Positions 7,780-16,173 of a stretch of DNA of 32,388 nucleotides are shown piece after piece; the first letter of the stretch is position 1, and each line of letters opens with the position of its first letter. The position numbers and the translations under genes are program-made. This DNA comes from UMGS1590 sp963558655. GTDB lineage: Bacteria; Bacillota; Peptococcia; Peptococcales; Peptococcaceae. The stretch is from contig CAUWHJ010000027.1 in assembly GCA_963558655.1 (NCBI GenBank), forward strand, positions 1-32,388, written 5' to 3'. A model generated the notes under the pieces. The model ran no database searches, was not told the origin of the DNA, and saw only the letters and a program-made list of their open reading frames with translations.

Positions 7780-8697
7780 CTAATAAGCCAACGGCTTACG
7801 GAAAAATATTTTGCTCGAACAATCCCCGTAATCATTACGGACGTGGGTCAAGAAAATAAATCCATCCCATGTTGAAGATGACGCATTTTCAATTCGTGCA
7901 CAACTACCAGGGGCGTATCCGGTCATAACCTGTCCCCTAACATAGCCGGACATACATCTTTTGTTTGCATTGCGTAAAAGATTTTTCGCAAAGCGCTCTG
8001 CTTCACTGTTGCTTGTAAGATAGATGGGATCAGTTGGACGAAAAACCGCAGATTGTCCATTGTTAGCGTTGTAAGTACCTGTGTAAGCACCACGTTCAAC
8101 AACACAAGAGCCATACATATCCGCTGAACGGTCTCTATACTCATAATCAGCCTGTGCGGAAAGACTTAGCACTTCACTACTATCAAAATTTTCCATAACA
8201 ACTTGTGAATACATAATGACTTTGCCATCACAGACAATGACGGCATTACCCTCCAACGTAGCCCGCCACGAAAGAAACGAGAAATCATCCTGATTATTTT
8301 GCAAGATGTAATCATACGTGTAGTCGCTAACACCATAGCTAACAAATTCCAAACCGTGTCTCGATGCTACCTCTTGGCCAATCTGCAAAAGCCTGACTTT
8401 TTGCCACGCTTTATTGTGTTTTTCTGCATAGGTTGGTGGTAAAGCTATTGCCTTAATGAGATATCGCCCATTGTGTGGCTTGCATTCGTAAATGTACATT
8501 TTCCCAGTACCAATAGCACCGTAGATAGCAGCGATGGTCTCGCCCTTTTGCGGCTGTCGTTGGCTCCAAACACCGCTAAGATCATTAACCCACAAATATA
8601 GGCTATCGGCACGTTCTTCTGCATACATATCGTGCACACACTTGTTAATAGACACATATTTAGTAATGTCCTCGCCCTGATACGTCAGCTTAATCAT
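7780..8697 (-). CDS. Baseplate hub protein, P2 gpD-like (305 aa)
   Basis: Late-control gene D family, the baseplate hub equivalent to T4 gp27. Starts MIKLTYQGEDITKYVSINKC at the ATGA overlap with the LysM gene; GGAGGCGAGGCGA lies in front. It contains RADSLYLWVNDLSGVWSQRQ and PQKGETIAAIYG, VRLLQIGQEVASRHGLEFVS and DYILQNNQDDFSFLSWRATL, EGNAVIVCDGKV, and the C-terminal GYVRGQVMTGYAPGSCARIE. Length of about 305 is usual for the short members. Confidence 0.9.
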   Translation of the reverse strand: MIKLTYQGEDITKYVSINKCVHDMYAEERADSLYLWVNDLSGVWSQRQPQKGETIAAIYGAIGTGKMYIYECKPHNGRYLIKAIALPPTYAEKHNKAWQKVRLLQIGQEVASRHGLEFVSYGVSDYTYDYILQNNQDDFSFLSWRATLEGNAVIVCDGKVIMYSQVVMENFDSSEVLSLSAQADYEYRDRSADMYGSCVVERGAYTGTYNANNGQSAVFRPTDPIYLTSNSEAERFAKNLLRNANKRCMSGYVRGQVMTGYAPGSCARIENASSSTWDGFIFLTHVRNDYGDCSSKIFFRKPLAY

Positions 8698-8927
8698 TCG
8701 CCTCGCCTCCAAGGTGGCAACGTACTGGATGGTGTAGGACTAGAAAAAACAGGAAGTTGTAGTTCTACGCAAGCATCAAAAATAAGTACGTCACAATAAT
8801 CAGGGTTGGCAGTAATAATATGATGCGCCATTTTTTCGTCGTTATATTGCATAAGGGCAATCAAATCAAATGTGTCACCCTCGACTGTACGATAAGTGGT
8901 ATAACCGGAAATCGTTGGACTAGGCAT
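8694..8927 (-). CDS. Tail protein X-like LysM-type protein (77 aa)
   Basis: Small tail protein between tape measure and baseplate hub, the place of P2 gpX. I start at MPSPTISGYTTYRTVEGDTF (8927), with AGGAGGG upstream. The longer frame to 8963 runs within the tape measure gene. The LysM-like pattern is YRTVEGDTFDLIALMQYNDE, then ITANPDYCDVLIF and VELQLPVF. It probably sits at the tail tube tip where it meets the hub or peptidoglycan. The stop overlaps the next start by ATGA. Confidence 0.85.
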   Translation of the reverse strand: MPSPTISGYTTYRTVEGDTFDLIALMQYNDEKMAHHIITANPDYCDVLIFDACVELQLPVFSSPTPSSTLPPWRRGE

Positions 8928-10761
8928 ACAAACCAACCCTCCTATCCTCAAGAACTTCATCAATCAGATCCATAAATTCTGGGTACGTGGCACGAATAGC
9001 ATCAATAATGTCTTGCTTTTTAGCATCTCCGGTAATGTTAATGTTTGGCGCAAAGGTAATGCTGCCAACGCTAGTGGAAGATGTCGTGCCACCACTCAGG
9101 CTAAGGTGGTCATAATCAACACCAAGTAACTTGCCTGCCTGCTGCCAATATCGAAGGTTATCGGTACGATAGCGGGGATCAAAGCTAATAACCGCCTCCA
9201 TTCCAGCCTCGCCAGCAATGGAAGGGCCGTTGGTAAAACCACCGCTTGCATAAGCTCGCATAGATGACCTTGCCGAACTTCCGGTACTTGCAGCCTTATT
9301 TGCCAAGCTGGACAATTTTCCGGACAAATTATCAATAAGACCGCTAACCGCTCTAAACGGCGCACTCAAAATATCGGTCAAAGCTGACCATTTGCTGGAA
9401 ATAGCATCAACGACATCACGTGCAAAACTCTTAGCCTTACTCACAATGCCATCCCATAAATTTTGTACAGTGTCCTTAAAGCCACCCCACAAATCATTGG
9501 CAACCCCTCTAAGATCAGCCCACGCATTCCGTACACCCTTAACTGTTCCGTTGGCTGCGGTAGAAACAATAGATTTAATGTTCTCCCACTTTTCCAACAA
9601 CCATGCTTGTAACTCCGATGCTTTTGTTTTAAGCCAATCCCAATTTGCAGCAAGCGCAGCCCCAATAGCAATAAGCACGCCAATTGCTGCTGCCACTGCG
9701 GCAACAACGCCAATAATTGGTAGCATACCTGCACTAGCAATAGCTGAGGCCGCTCCGACCACAACCATAGCTGTTGCAACAGCAGTTAGAACACCCGCTA
9801 AGGTACCAGCAACAACCGCAAGCGTTTTAGCTACGCCCGGATGCTGACCCAGCCATTCAAGCGCATCTTGTGCTTTATCTGCGACTTTTTGGAGAGCCGG
9901 CGCTACTCCGTTTAGCAATGTAGTCTTTAGATTTGTCCATGTAGTCATGAGCGGTTCAAGAATTTCTCCCAAATCTGCTTGAGCCCGCTGTGCATCCCAT
10001 GTTGCCTCATTGGCCTCCATAAGACTGCCTGCTGTAATTTCGTATTGGTCGGCTGCGTCTCCGTAGAGCTTTAGCAATGTATCTGTAATGAGTTGCTGAC
10101 GTTCTTGTTCGGTGTTGCACTCAGACAGCGCAACGTTAAAGGCGTCTTCGGCGGTTACAACATCTCCACCCATGTACTGAGAAAACATTTCAGCCGCCTC
10201 AGAACTCCAATTAAGAGCATCGGCCAACCCGCCAACAACGGTACCGGTTTTTGCAGTTTCTCCAGCTGCTTCGGCAAGATTTTCAACAGGCAAAGCATCT
10301 TGAAATGTAGCCCATGCACCTGTAGATATTCGCGTCCACTCATCCAAATCTTTTTGACTTTTTGCCATACGAGCGATATTGTTGGCAGCCTCTACAGCAC
10401 GGTCACTTTCACCAAATGCCGCAAAAAGACTACGCGCTGTAGCATTTGCTTGACTAGCGCTAAAATCGTTTTGCTGATAAGCAGCATCAAGTGAGGCAAG
10501 ATCTTGTCGTAATTCTCTTGTTTCTTCTGCCAAACTTGCCAGCGATGAAACAGCTTGTGCAGCCCCGCTTACCAGCGCTTGGAAACCATCGGCGGCAAGA
10601 TTAGCAAGAGCACCTTTAAGTACAGTAAAGCCCTCTGCATTTTTAGCTGCATTATTAAGCGCCTTAACACGATCAGTCGCATCCGTTAATGCTTTTCGCA
10701 GGCTACTATCTACATCACCAGAGACAGTTAATTTTGCATCTAATTTTTTCTCTTTCGCCAT
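8920..10761 (-). CDS. Tail tape measure protein (613 aa)
   Basis: Sets tail length and is delivered ahead of DNA. It is rich in Ala (MAKEKKLDAKLTVSGDVDSS start), with long coiled-coil helices in the first 300 residues. A hydrophobic block at about 312-372 (LAVVAGTLAGVLTAVATAMV, then IIGVVAAVAAAIGVLIAIGA) gives two or three membrane segments. The C-terminal region holds YASGGFTNGPSIAGEAGMEA, seen at the end of many tape measures. At about 1.5 angstrom per residue, 613 residues suggest a tail near 90 nm. No peptidase or lysozyme domain occurs in it; those sit in the protein at 6091-7521. Confidence 0.93.
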   Translation of the reverse strand: MAKEKKLDAKLTVSGDVDSSLRKALTDATDRVKALNNAAKNAEGFTVLKGALANLAADGFQALVSGAAQAVSSLASLAEETRELRQDLASLDAAYQQNDFSASQANATARSLFAAFGESDRAVEAANNIARMAKSQKDLDEWTRISTGAWATFQDALPVENLAEAAGETAKTGTVVGGLADALNWSSEAAEMFSQYMGGDVVTAEDAFNVALSECNTEQERQQLITDTLLKLYGDAADQYEITAGSLMEANEATWDAQRAQADLGEILEPLMTTWTNLKTTLLNGVAPALQKVADKAQDALEWLGQHPGVAKTLAVVAGTLAGVLTAVATAMVVVGAASAIASAGMLPIIGVVAAVAAAIGVLIAIGAALAANWDWLKTKASELQAWLLEKWENIKSIVSTAANGTVKGVRNAWADLRGVANDLWGGFKDTVQNLWDGIVSKAKSFARDVVDAISSKWSALTDILSAPFRAVSGLIDNLSGKLSSLANKAASTGSSARSSMRAYASGGFTNGPSIAGEAGMEAVISFDPRYRTDNLRYWQQAGKLLGVDYDHLSLSGGTTSSTSVGSITFAPNINITGDAKKQDIIDAIRATYPEFMDLIDEVLEDRRVGLYA

Positions 10762-10764
10762 GGC

Positions 10765-11279
10765 TTACCACCTCTTTTGCGACTTATTCTTACGCCTCAT
10801 TTCCTTCTCTCGCCGTTTTCTTTCTTTTTCTGCATCTTCGGCAGCCTCTCGATACTCTGTCAGAAAAGTAACAAGAGGCCATTTATCAAGTTCCGTTATG
10901 CTTGTGTTGTAGGCTCTTGCGTATTCTCGGATGAGCCGTCGGAGCTGTTTGGCGCTGATTCGACCCGTCCTAAAGTAAAATTTCGGCCAATACCAACGAT
11001 ATGCACCAAATCAACGCCCTGCACGCGTTCTAAATCCATAAAATCAATTTCGTTATTATTGGCTGCAACAACGGCCGCAAAACCCAGATACAGGTGCATA
11101 GAATAATCAAACTCCATACCAAGTGTCGCTGTCGGTCTTGTCAGATCCATATTCTGTTGGCGTAATGTGTCCGCTCTGGCAAACAGTTCAGCGTTAATGG
11201 CATCCGCGTCATATTTCAGCGACTTAACTGACGTGCCATTGATCATAATTGGTTTCAAAAGTTTCAATGTGTGTTCCAT
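10765..11279 (-). CDS. Tail assembly chaperone, -1 frameshift fusion (about 171 aa)
   Basis: At 10983-10977 the minus strand reads A AAT TTT in the chaperone frame, a canonical X XXY YYZ slippery site. After a -1 slip the ribosome reads 70 more codons. These include YFRTGRISAKQLRRLIREY, YNTSITELDKWPLVTFLTEY and a basic, charged coil (EKERKRREKEMRRKNKSQ), ending at TAA 10767-10765, 4 bp before the tape-measure start. The extension has no start codon and no other means of expression. It corresponds to lambda gpGT and P2 gpE+E'. The zero-frame tail is Ser/Thr/Glu low-complexity, as often seen downstream of such sites. Confidence 0.8.
10896..11279 (-). CDS. Tail assembly chaperone, zero-frame product (127 aa)
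   Basis: Chaperone that holds the tape measure before tube growth. I start at MEHTLKLLKPIMINGTSVKS (11279), 6 nt after AGGAGG. The upstream ATG at 11309 lies inside the terminator. It contains ATLGMEFDYSMHLYLGFAAV and VDLVHIVGIGRNFTLGRV, and ends in a low-complexity tail (APNSSDGSSENTQEPTTQA). Position between tube and tape measure is diagnostic. Codons 100-101 are part of an A AAT TTT slippery heptamer giving a second, longer product. Confidence 0.85.
   Translation of the reverse strand: MEHTLKLLKPIMINGTSVKSLKYDADAINAELFARADTLRQQNMDLTRPTATLGMEFDYSMHLYLGFAAVVAANNNEIDFMDLERVQGVDLVHIVGIGRNFTLGRVESAPNSSDGSSENTQEPTTQA
10977..10983 (-). promoter_or_regulatory. Programmed -1 ribosomal frameshift site, A AAT TTT
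   Basis: The heptamer AAATTTT is in the correct phase (codons 100 and 101 of the chaperone) so that AAT/TTT can re-pair as AAA/TTT after a one-base backward slip. The alternative frame is open from far upstream of the site to the tape-measure start. No clear pseudoknot was worked out by eye downstream. Confidence 0.75.
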
Positions 11280-11291
11280 TGTGTTCCTCCT

Positions 11292-11326
11292 AAAAAATAA
11301 AAGCCCCATGCACTTGCACAGGGCTT
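11292..11326 (-). terminator. Strong rho-independent terminator behind the tail tube gene
   Basis: On the minus strand AAGCCCTGTGC-AAGT-GCATGGGGCTT forms an 11-bp stem (two G-T wobbles) with a 4-nt loop, followed by TTATTTTTT. It starts 10 bp after the tube stop, and its T run ends a few bases before the ribosome site of the chaperone gene. The reduced read-through probably sets a high ratio of tube and sheath to chaperone and tape measure. Confidence 0.85.
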
Positions 11327-11335
11327 ATAGAATTG

Positions 11336-11845
11336 TTACAGCATCGGTTGAATTGATTTGAAATAATCTACACCATCAATACGCAATACATTAGCAAATT
11401 TGTCAATGGCCCACGCTTCCTCGCCATCAACAACCAAACGATAGCCTGTGACAGAATAGGTCGTTTCTGTCTCGCTAACCTCGCCAGGCGTGATACCAAT
11501 TTCTGGAATACCTTTTGGCAAACAGTGTAAATACGCCTTGCAACCAACATTTCGCGTCTTGCCATTGGTTGGATCTGTCACCAACTGCACCCATCTGATT
11601 TCAAGGTCAGCAGGGTCAGCTTTGGACATCCGCGCAAGTTTGCTGTCTGCGCCAATCTTAGCAATAGTCAAATCCATTGCATTGATAATTTGTGGCACCG
11701 GAATTTCAATAGTGCCACCGTTTTGGATCTCAGCAAGCATAAATTCCACAGAAGGGAGTGTCACCGTGCAATCCTTAGCAACCAATTCTCGCTCATGATA
11801 GATGGTATTAGACAGAATCGGTCCAGTTATGTCTAAAAACGGCAT
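11336..11845 (-). CDS. Major tail tube protein (169 aa)
   Basis: Polymerises inside the sheath to form the DNA channel. Starts MPFLDITGPILSNTIYHERE and contains VTLPSVEFMLAEIQNGGTIE, IRWVQLVTDPTNGKTRNV and TTYSVTGYRLVVDGEEAW, in the manner of P2 FII-type tubes. 169 residues is the normal length. The gene is preceded by GGAGGT, and a strong terminator lies 10 bp behind its stop, as expected where tube and sheath need much more product than the chaperone and tape measure. Confidence 0.92.
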   Translation of the reverse strand: MPFLDITGPILSNTIYHERELVAKDCTVTLPSVEFMLAEIQNGGTIEIPVPQIINAMDLTIAKIGADSKLARMSKADPADLEIRWVQLVTDPTNGKTRNVGCKAYLHCLPKGIPEIGITPGEVSETETTYSVTGYRLVVDGEEAWAIDKFANVLRIDGVDYFKSIQPML

Positions 11846-11847
11846 AC

Positions 11848-13308
11848 TTACTCACCTCCAAAATAGCTATCAAAGCCTTCGTCCGTATAAGCAGTTTTGA
11901 GTGTTCCACTCTTAAACGGCGGTGTTGGCGTACCTGCGGAACCCCAAACAAAATTGCCTTCTACCAGCTCGTCAGTACTGTTTTCACTTTCTTCAAAAGA
12001 AACAACAGGCGTTCCAATAAGTGCTCCCCGTGCCGCAAGCGCATCTGCCTTGGTCTGCTCTTTATTAAGGATGGTGTCCTTAAGTGCTCGCGTCATAGGC
12101 CCATCAATCGTCAAGGCGTGCTCTTGCTGGAAACTATTAGAAACGTACATCATCATACGTAGGCTATTATCAAAAATATTACGTTTATCAGTCACAGCAC
12201 CAAACTCATACGCAGCCGTATGTGGCCCCCAAAGTGCCCATCGTCCACCCCAATAAGTAATAGTGGTAATGCCTTTAGCGTTAAGATCGTTAGCCCGTGT
12301 TTGGTTGAAACCTCGGTTATTACTATTTGCGCCAAAATACTGTTTGACAACAAAGACCGCTTTATTGGAAGGCGTTTCCATTGGGATTCCCCCGTTATTG
12401 GCATCAGTCAATAACATGGCCCAGACACATACCGTTGACAGATGATAAACGTTTCCATACGCATCCATACCCTGTGGCCAGCATACTTTAGAGCGCTCGT
12501 TAGAATAATGATTCGTATCTTTCCAGCTAATAGCGGCCGCGATGGTATCGGCATCTTTAAGCGCCAAATCGGCAATTACAAACGCATCCCAATGACCATC
12601 GATCTTTGTCGCGGCGGAAATCATTGCCTCATACACCTCTGGAATTTCACTCCACCCAGGCGCAGCAATGAGATTAGGAATTAAATTAAGTTCCTGATAA
12701 ATAAGGTTCACACAACCAAGTCCGCTGTAAACACCGCTATCCGTCACGCCACCAATAATCGTATCTTTGTCAATAGTAGACGCGTCAATTTCGTTGTAAG
12801 TGGCCTGCACCGCCTCTGTGATACCAGCTTCGCTAATATCAGTGATGACGGTCTGCTTCTTATTCCAATCATACTCAATGGTGTAATCTGTACCTTCCAC
12901 TTTATCAGCCAGTGCAAAAGTATCCAAAATAATACTTTCGCCAGCAATGACGGCGCGTTTATTAACAAAAGTCAATTGTGTCGTTGTCGCCTCTGCCTTT
13001 TTGTGTACCGCTGGGTCCAACACGTTAATGACGATAATTGGTCCTACATTGGTAACTGGATTATCAAAATGAGCTTTGAACACCTCACACAAAGTATAAG
13101 TTTTCCAATCATCCGAATAACCAAAGTACCGTCTAGTTGTGTTGAAATCAGTCAAATATACCGGCGCATTAACATACGCGCCATAATCTCGTACTAAATT
13201 GACAGGAGCAGTACCGACGTAAACGGCTACGGTGCTAGATTGCGTACTTGCGCGTGCAATCGTATCAGCGAACTCACCATAAGTACCGTGCTTATATACA
13301 GTTGGCAA
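11848..13308 (-). CDS. Contractile tail sheath protein (486 aa)
   Basis: Forms the contractile tube around the tail tube and marks the phage as a myovirus. It shows the N-terminal MPTVYKHGTYGEF, IIVINVLDP (about 90-100), LNLIPNLIAAPGWSEI, YFGANSNNRGFNQTRANDLN and the C-terminal ALAARGALIGTPVVSFEESE, all in the order of P2/Mu-type sheaths. I choose the TTG at 13308, with AGGAG 8 nt before it. The GTG at 13317 would overlap that ribosome site. Followed 2 bp later by the tube gene. Confidence 0.95.
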   Translation of the reverse strand: MPTVYKHGTYGEFADTIARASTQSSTVAVYVGTAPVNLVRDYGAYVNAPVYLTDFNTTRRYFGYSDDWKTYTLCEVFKAHFDNPVTNVGPIIVINVLDPAVHKKAEATTTQLTFVNKRAVIAGESIILDTFALADKVEGTDYTIEYDWNKKQTVITDISEAGITEAVQATYNEIDASTIDKDTIIGGVTDSGVYSGLGCVNLIYQELNLIPNLIAAPGWSEIPEVYEAMISAATKIDGHWDAFVIADLALKDADTIAAAISWKDTNHYSNERSKVCWPQGMDAYGNVYHLSTVCVWAMLLTDANNGGIPMETPSNKAVFVVKQYFGANSNNRGFNQTRANDLNAKGITTITYWGGRWALWGPHTAAYEFGAVTDKRNIFDNSLRMMMYVSNSFQQEHALTIDGPMTRALKDTILNKEQTKADALAARGALIGTPVVSFEESENSTDELVEGNFVWGSAGTPTPPFKSGTLKTAYTDEGFDSYFGGE

Positions 13309-13322
13309 TGTAATCACTCCTT

Positions 13323-13940
13323 TTATAGAAATTTTGTAAAGTCCCTCACGTTACGCGCGAGAGGATATTTTAATGTAAAGTTAACCCAGCAAAACCAGAG
13401 AGGATAGAAGTCATTAGTTCCGTCCTGGTCTTCCAGTGGTCCAAAATGAATGCCCGAATTCACATCAATTTCATAGCCAGCCACATTAGTTGTACTTTCC
13501 AACACACGTCTGGTTACATCAAGAAAATTCCAGGCATCACGCCATCCATCAACGTTACGTTGAAAAATAGGTGCTTTGCCGTCATTACGAATAAACCGTG
13601 TAGGCACATCTGTTTGATAAAACAAATCAAAATTATGTGTGCCTAAATCCCACGTAGACAGCATAAATTGAACACCCACACTACCGCCGCTGCCATCAAG
13701 CATATCCTCTCCCTCAACAAAGCGAACGCATAGTGAAGGAACTGGTGAAGCAACCTTTGGTGGCAACTTATCTTTAGTTGGCGTAAAAAGAGCGAAAGCA
13801 GTTGGTGTTACAAGAGCATACTCATAGTTTTCATCAACTGCTTTCTTATCATCATCCGGTGGTAACTTGAGTTGAACTTTGTTGCATATATTTTCCTGCG
13901 CCCAAGCAGTCACATCATCAATAATTTGCACAATGTCCAT
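13323..13940 (-). CDS. Putative tail terminator/completion protein (205 aa)
   Basis: Immediately upstream of the sheath gene, the usual position of the tail terminator. I start at MDIVQIIDDVTAWAQEN (13940), 7 nt after GGGAGGT. The GTG at 13955 lies before the ribosome site and overlaps the previous stop. The protein has an N-terminal helix, then beta segments (SLCVRFVEGEDMLDGSGGSV and VQFMLSTWDLGTHN) and an aromatic-rich C-terminus (YPLWFCWVNFTLKYPLARNV). No family is certain from sequence alone, but the position argues strongly for terminator or tail-completion function. Confidence 0.7.
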   Translation of the reverse strand: MDIVQIIDDVTAWAQENICNKVQLKLPPDDDKKAVDENYEYALVTPTAFALFTPTKDKLPPKVASPVPSLCVRFVEGEDMLDGSGGSVGVQFMLSTWDLGTHNFDLFYQTDVPTRFIRNDGKAPIFQRNVDGWRDAWNFLDVTRRVLESTTNVAGYEIDVNSGIHFGPLEDQDGTNDFYPLWFCWVNFTLKYPLARNVRDFTKFL

Positions 13941-13954
13941 ACTGCGACCTCCCA

Positions 13955-14275
13955 CTAAGCAATGATGTTCTCTCGCAAAGCAACCGTGGCAATGCCCATA
14001 TCAACCTGCCAATCATCAATAAGGTATTCCCGCCCATTAACATTAAGGTTTTCTCCGGGCGCCCGCCGAGATGGCAGATCTTCCTCGCGCGCATAAAACA
14101 GTGTGGCGCTCTCAGCGATTGCTAAATCTTGACCTTCCTGACGCTCTTTCAATTCATCGTTATCTACAACAATTGGTATCTCTTTTCCTTCGATGCGATA
14201 TGTTTCACCAAAGAAATCATCGTCCAGAAAGACACTCAAGCGATCATCTGCCACGGCATCTTTGAAGCCGCTCAT
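13955..14275 (-). CDS. Head-tail connector/attachment protein (106 aa)
   Basis: A 106-residue beta-rich protein. It starts MSGFKDAVADDRLSVFLDDD and FFGETYRIEGKEIPIVVDND, then DLAIAESATLFYAREEDLP, and ends NVNGREYLIDDWQVDMGIAT. This shape and the place between the capsid genes and the tail terminator fit the lambda gpFII-type head-tail connector. It is coupled by ATGA with the gene upstream. Confidence 0.75.
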   Translation of the reverse strand: MSGFKDAVADDRLSVFLDDDFFGETYRIEGKEIPIVVDNDELKERQEGQDLAIAESATLFYAREEDLPSRRAPGENLNVNGREYLIDDWQVDMGIATVALRENIIA

Positions 14276-14667
14276 TGCACGACCTCATCGAGGTCAAAAG
14301 ATGGCAAATCCTCACCATCTACCGTATGTGCATCAATGTAAGCGTCCATCTGCTCAACCATTTCCGCTTTGGTGGTGCCTACCGCAAAGGTTAGGCCCAT
14401 GTGCTCCTTAGCAATGTCACGCAACTCAGATGCTTTCATATTGGCGTTATACTCTGGCACCATACCGACAACAACGCCACCTGTCTCATCGTCAATCAGT
14501 GGCTCATCGCCAACATCACCAACATAGACAGCAACACCATCACGCACAAGTTCTGCGGCCCTCTTGTCGTTAAGCTCAAAAGCCCCATCTTTAGCAGTCT
14601 TTGGCTTAATCATGCCGTTATGGTCAACGTAGCCGTAGGTGCCTTTAACGATTTTGATTTCTGCCAT
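14272..14667 (-). CDS. Head-completion-region protein with HeH/LEM-like domain (131 aa)
   Basis: Follows the capsid gene by 12 bp with GGAGGTGG before the ATG. Residues 1-60 are a small beta-rich part (VKGTYGYVDHNGMIKPKTAK, VYVGD). The C-terminal half contains MKASELRDIAKEHMGLTFAV and GTTKAEMVEQMDAYIDA near 81-115, a helix-extended-helix (HeH/LEM, Rho N-terminal-like) motif that often occurs in the protein after the capsid in this position. The role is probably in head completion or capsid-connector assembly. The stop overlaps the next gene by ATGA. Confidence 0.75.
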   Translation of the reverse strand: MAEIKIVKGTYGYVDHNGMIKPKTAKDGAFELNDKRAAELVRDGVAVYVGDVGDEPLIDDETGGVVVGMVPEYNANMKASELRDIAKEHMGLTFAVGTTKAEMVEQMDAYIDAHTVDGEDLPSFDLDEVVQ

Positions 14668-14679
14668 TCAGTCCACCTC

Positions 14680-15747
14680 CTAAGCCAAAACCTTAGAAAC
14701 GATGAATGGATTCTGCGCTTTAGGCATGACCAGTGGGCGGGAAGTCAATGTAATGGTGCGCGTATTGCCTTCCGCATTAGGGATAAACTTAGGAATGCGT
14801 TTACCTGTGTAGGTGTGGAACTCGCCATCGCTATATTCAAGCTGCGTCACCGCACCATAAGCGATGCGGCCAGCACCAGGCGCTGTCAAAATCACATTCT
14901 TTGGATCAATGAATGGTTTTGTTTCTTTTGTAGCATAGTCGGTGTATTCTTCTTCATAACAGAAAATGTCAACCATACGACCGTTGATATTTAACGTCAT
15001 AATTCGCGCAACACCTTGTGGCAGCGTAACCGGACGAACTTCACCAAGTTCATAGCGACGATTATCCAGCAAAGTTTGAATGGTCTTGTTGTTAATCAGC
15101 ACATCCGCAACATCAGTACCAACAATAAGATCAGTAGCGCCAAGACCGCGCTCAGTCAGCATACGGATCATGGCGGCAATATCTTTAAGGATTGTGACAC
15201 TGTCAGCAGACCAATTGCTTGCAGGTGTATAGGTTGCTGGGTTGGAAGAGCCGTTGTAGAACTGCATAACCATCTCATCACCAATGGTGACATCATCGGC
15301 AATATGCTTCATGGTCAGCTTATTTTCCTGCATAACCTCCGCGCACATCAGCTCTTCGCGGCGCGTAATCATTTCATCAAGTTCTTGCATATCTTTGGTT
15401 GTAATAGCAAACTGCCGCTGTGCATCGGTCAGCGTTGGCAAAATTGCTTCGCCAAAACCGCGCTTTTTCAAGTCATCAAGCGTGAGAGCGCGACGTGGGG
15501 CGATGCGTGGTGGCTCATACTGCTTCACTTCGTAGCCGTCACGCAACATGGTCACGCCGCCTTTACGTTCAGCAACAAACGGCGCCACTACTTTGGTACC
15601 ATCGCGGTATTCAACCAAGACGCTGTGCGTGGAGAAAATATCGCCAGCCCCAGTTGGGAAGTATCGGTCACGCAGAAAGGTAGAAACTTTAGGGATGCGT
15701 TCAACAGCATCTAGCAGCAAAGTTGTGTCATAGAAATTAAATGCCAT
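14680..15747 (-). CDS. Major capsid protein, lambda gpE-like (355 aa)
   Basis: The shell protein of the head. It begins MAFNFYDTTLLLDAVERIPK. It includes FLRDRYFPTGAGDIFSTHSV and VEYRDGTKVVAPFVAERKGG near residues 24-64, and the segment PRIAPRRALTLDDLKKRGFG near 79-98, all typical of the gpE family. The C-terminal part contains GRIAYGAVTQLEYSDGEFHT. Length agrees with lambda gpE (341). GAGGAGG lies before the ATG, as expected for a highly expressed gene. Two long open frames run antisense across it on the other strand; these are shadows. Confidence 0.95.
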   Translation of the reverse strand: MAFNFYDTTLLLDAVERIPKVSTFLRDRYFPTGAGDIFSTHSVLVEYRDGTKVVAPFVAERKGGVTMLRDGYEVKQYEPPRIAPRRALTLDDLKKRGFGEAILPTLTDAQRQFAITTKDMQELDEMITRREELMCAEVMQENKLTMKHIADDVTIGDEMVMQFYNGSSNPATYTPASNWSADSVTILKDIAAMIRMLTERGLGATDLIVGTDVADVLINNKTIQTLLDNRRYELGEVRPVTLPQGVARIMTLNINGRMVDIFCYEEEYTDYATKETKPFIDPKNVILTAPGAGRIAYGAVTQLEYSDGEFHTYTGKRIPKFIPNAEGNTRTITLTSRPLVMPKAQNPFIVSKVLA

Positions 15748-15749
15748 GT

Positions 15750-16172
15750 TTATTCCTCCTCATAAGCTGGGATATAGTCAACAGCATCAGAAAGCAAAAT
15801 GCCTGCATTACGCAAGGCTTCTTCATCAGCATCAGTAAAGGTATATTCCTCAGCAAACAGCAATGCGTTGCGATTGAAATGTCCTGTACGATATGCGATG
15901 GCAAAGGTATCACCGGAATCAAGGGTCACATCTTCTGCAAGAATGCAGTTTGGCGTGAGTGTTTCATTTTCCGCCGCTTCCGTGCCCAGGATAACCAACT
16001 TGTTATCACCTACTGTCCCGGAAGAAAACGCAAGCACCGTACCGCGTTTATAGGTTGGTTTAGCTGCCAGACCTCTAATTTTTGCGGTAAACACGTCTGC
16101 AACCGGTACATTGGAATTGATCAGATTGTCGTAGCCAACAGTACCCAAGGATTCAATAAGATTCTTTGGCAT
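15750..16172 (-). CDS. Head decoration protein, lambda gpD-like (140 aa)
   Basis: A head-stabilising protein that coats the capsid surface. Starts MPKNLIESLGTVGYDNLINS. The body contains YKRGTVLAFSSGTVG and CILAEDVTLDSGDTFAIAYR with the beta-rich pattern of the HDP family (residues about 38-110), ending in FTDADEEALRNAGILLSDAV. The start at 16172 is chosen for AAAGGAGGG in front. The frame open to 16223 is longer but lies within the protease gene. It sits between protease and major capsid protein, as in lambda. Confidence 0.9.
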   Translation of the reverse strand: MPKNLIESLGTVGYDNLINSNVPVADVFTAKIRGLAAKPTYKRGTVLAFSSGTVGDNKLVILGTEAAENETLTPNCILAEDVTLDSGDTFAIAYRTGHFNRNALLFAEEYTFTDADEEALRNAGILLSDAVDYIPAYEEE

Positions 16173-16173
16173 A

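Noticed and set aside
11280..11309. Chaperone start at 11309
   Set aside because: It lies within the terminator stem; the ATG at 11279 has a perfectly placed AGGAGG.
15016..15714. 232-codon open frame on the plus strand across the capsid gene (also 197 codons at 14401-14994)
   Set aside because: Fully antisense to the major capsid gene and its neighbour, no ribosome site and no recognisable composition. Long shadow frames are common opposite conserved coding sequence.
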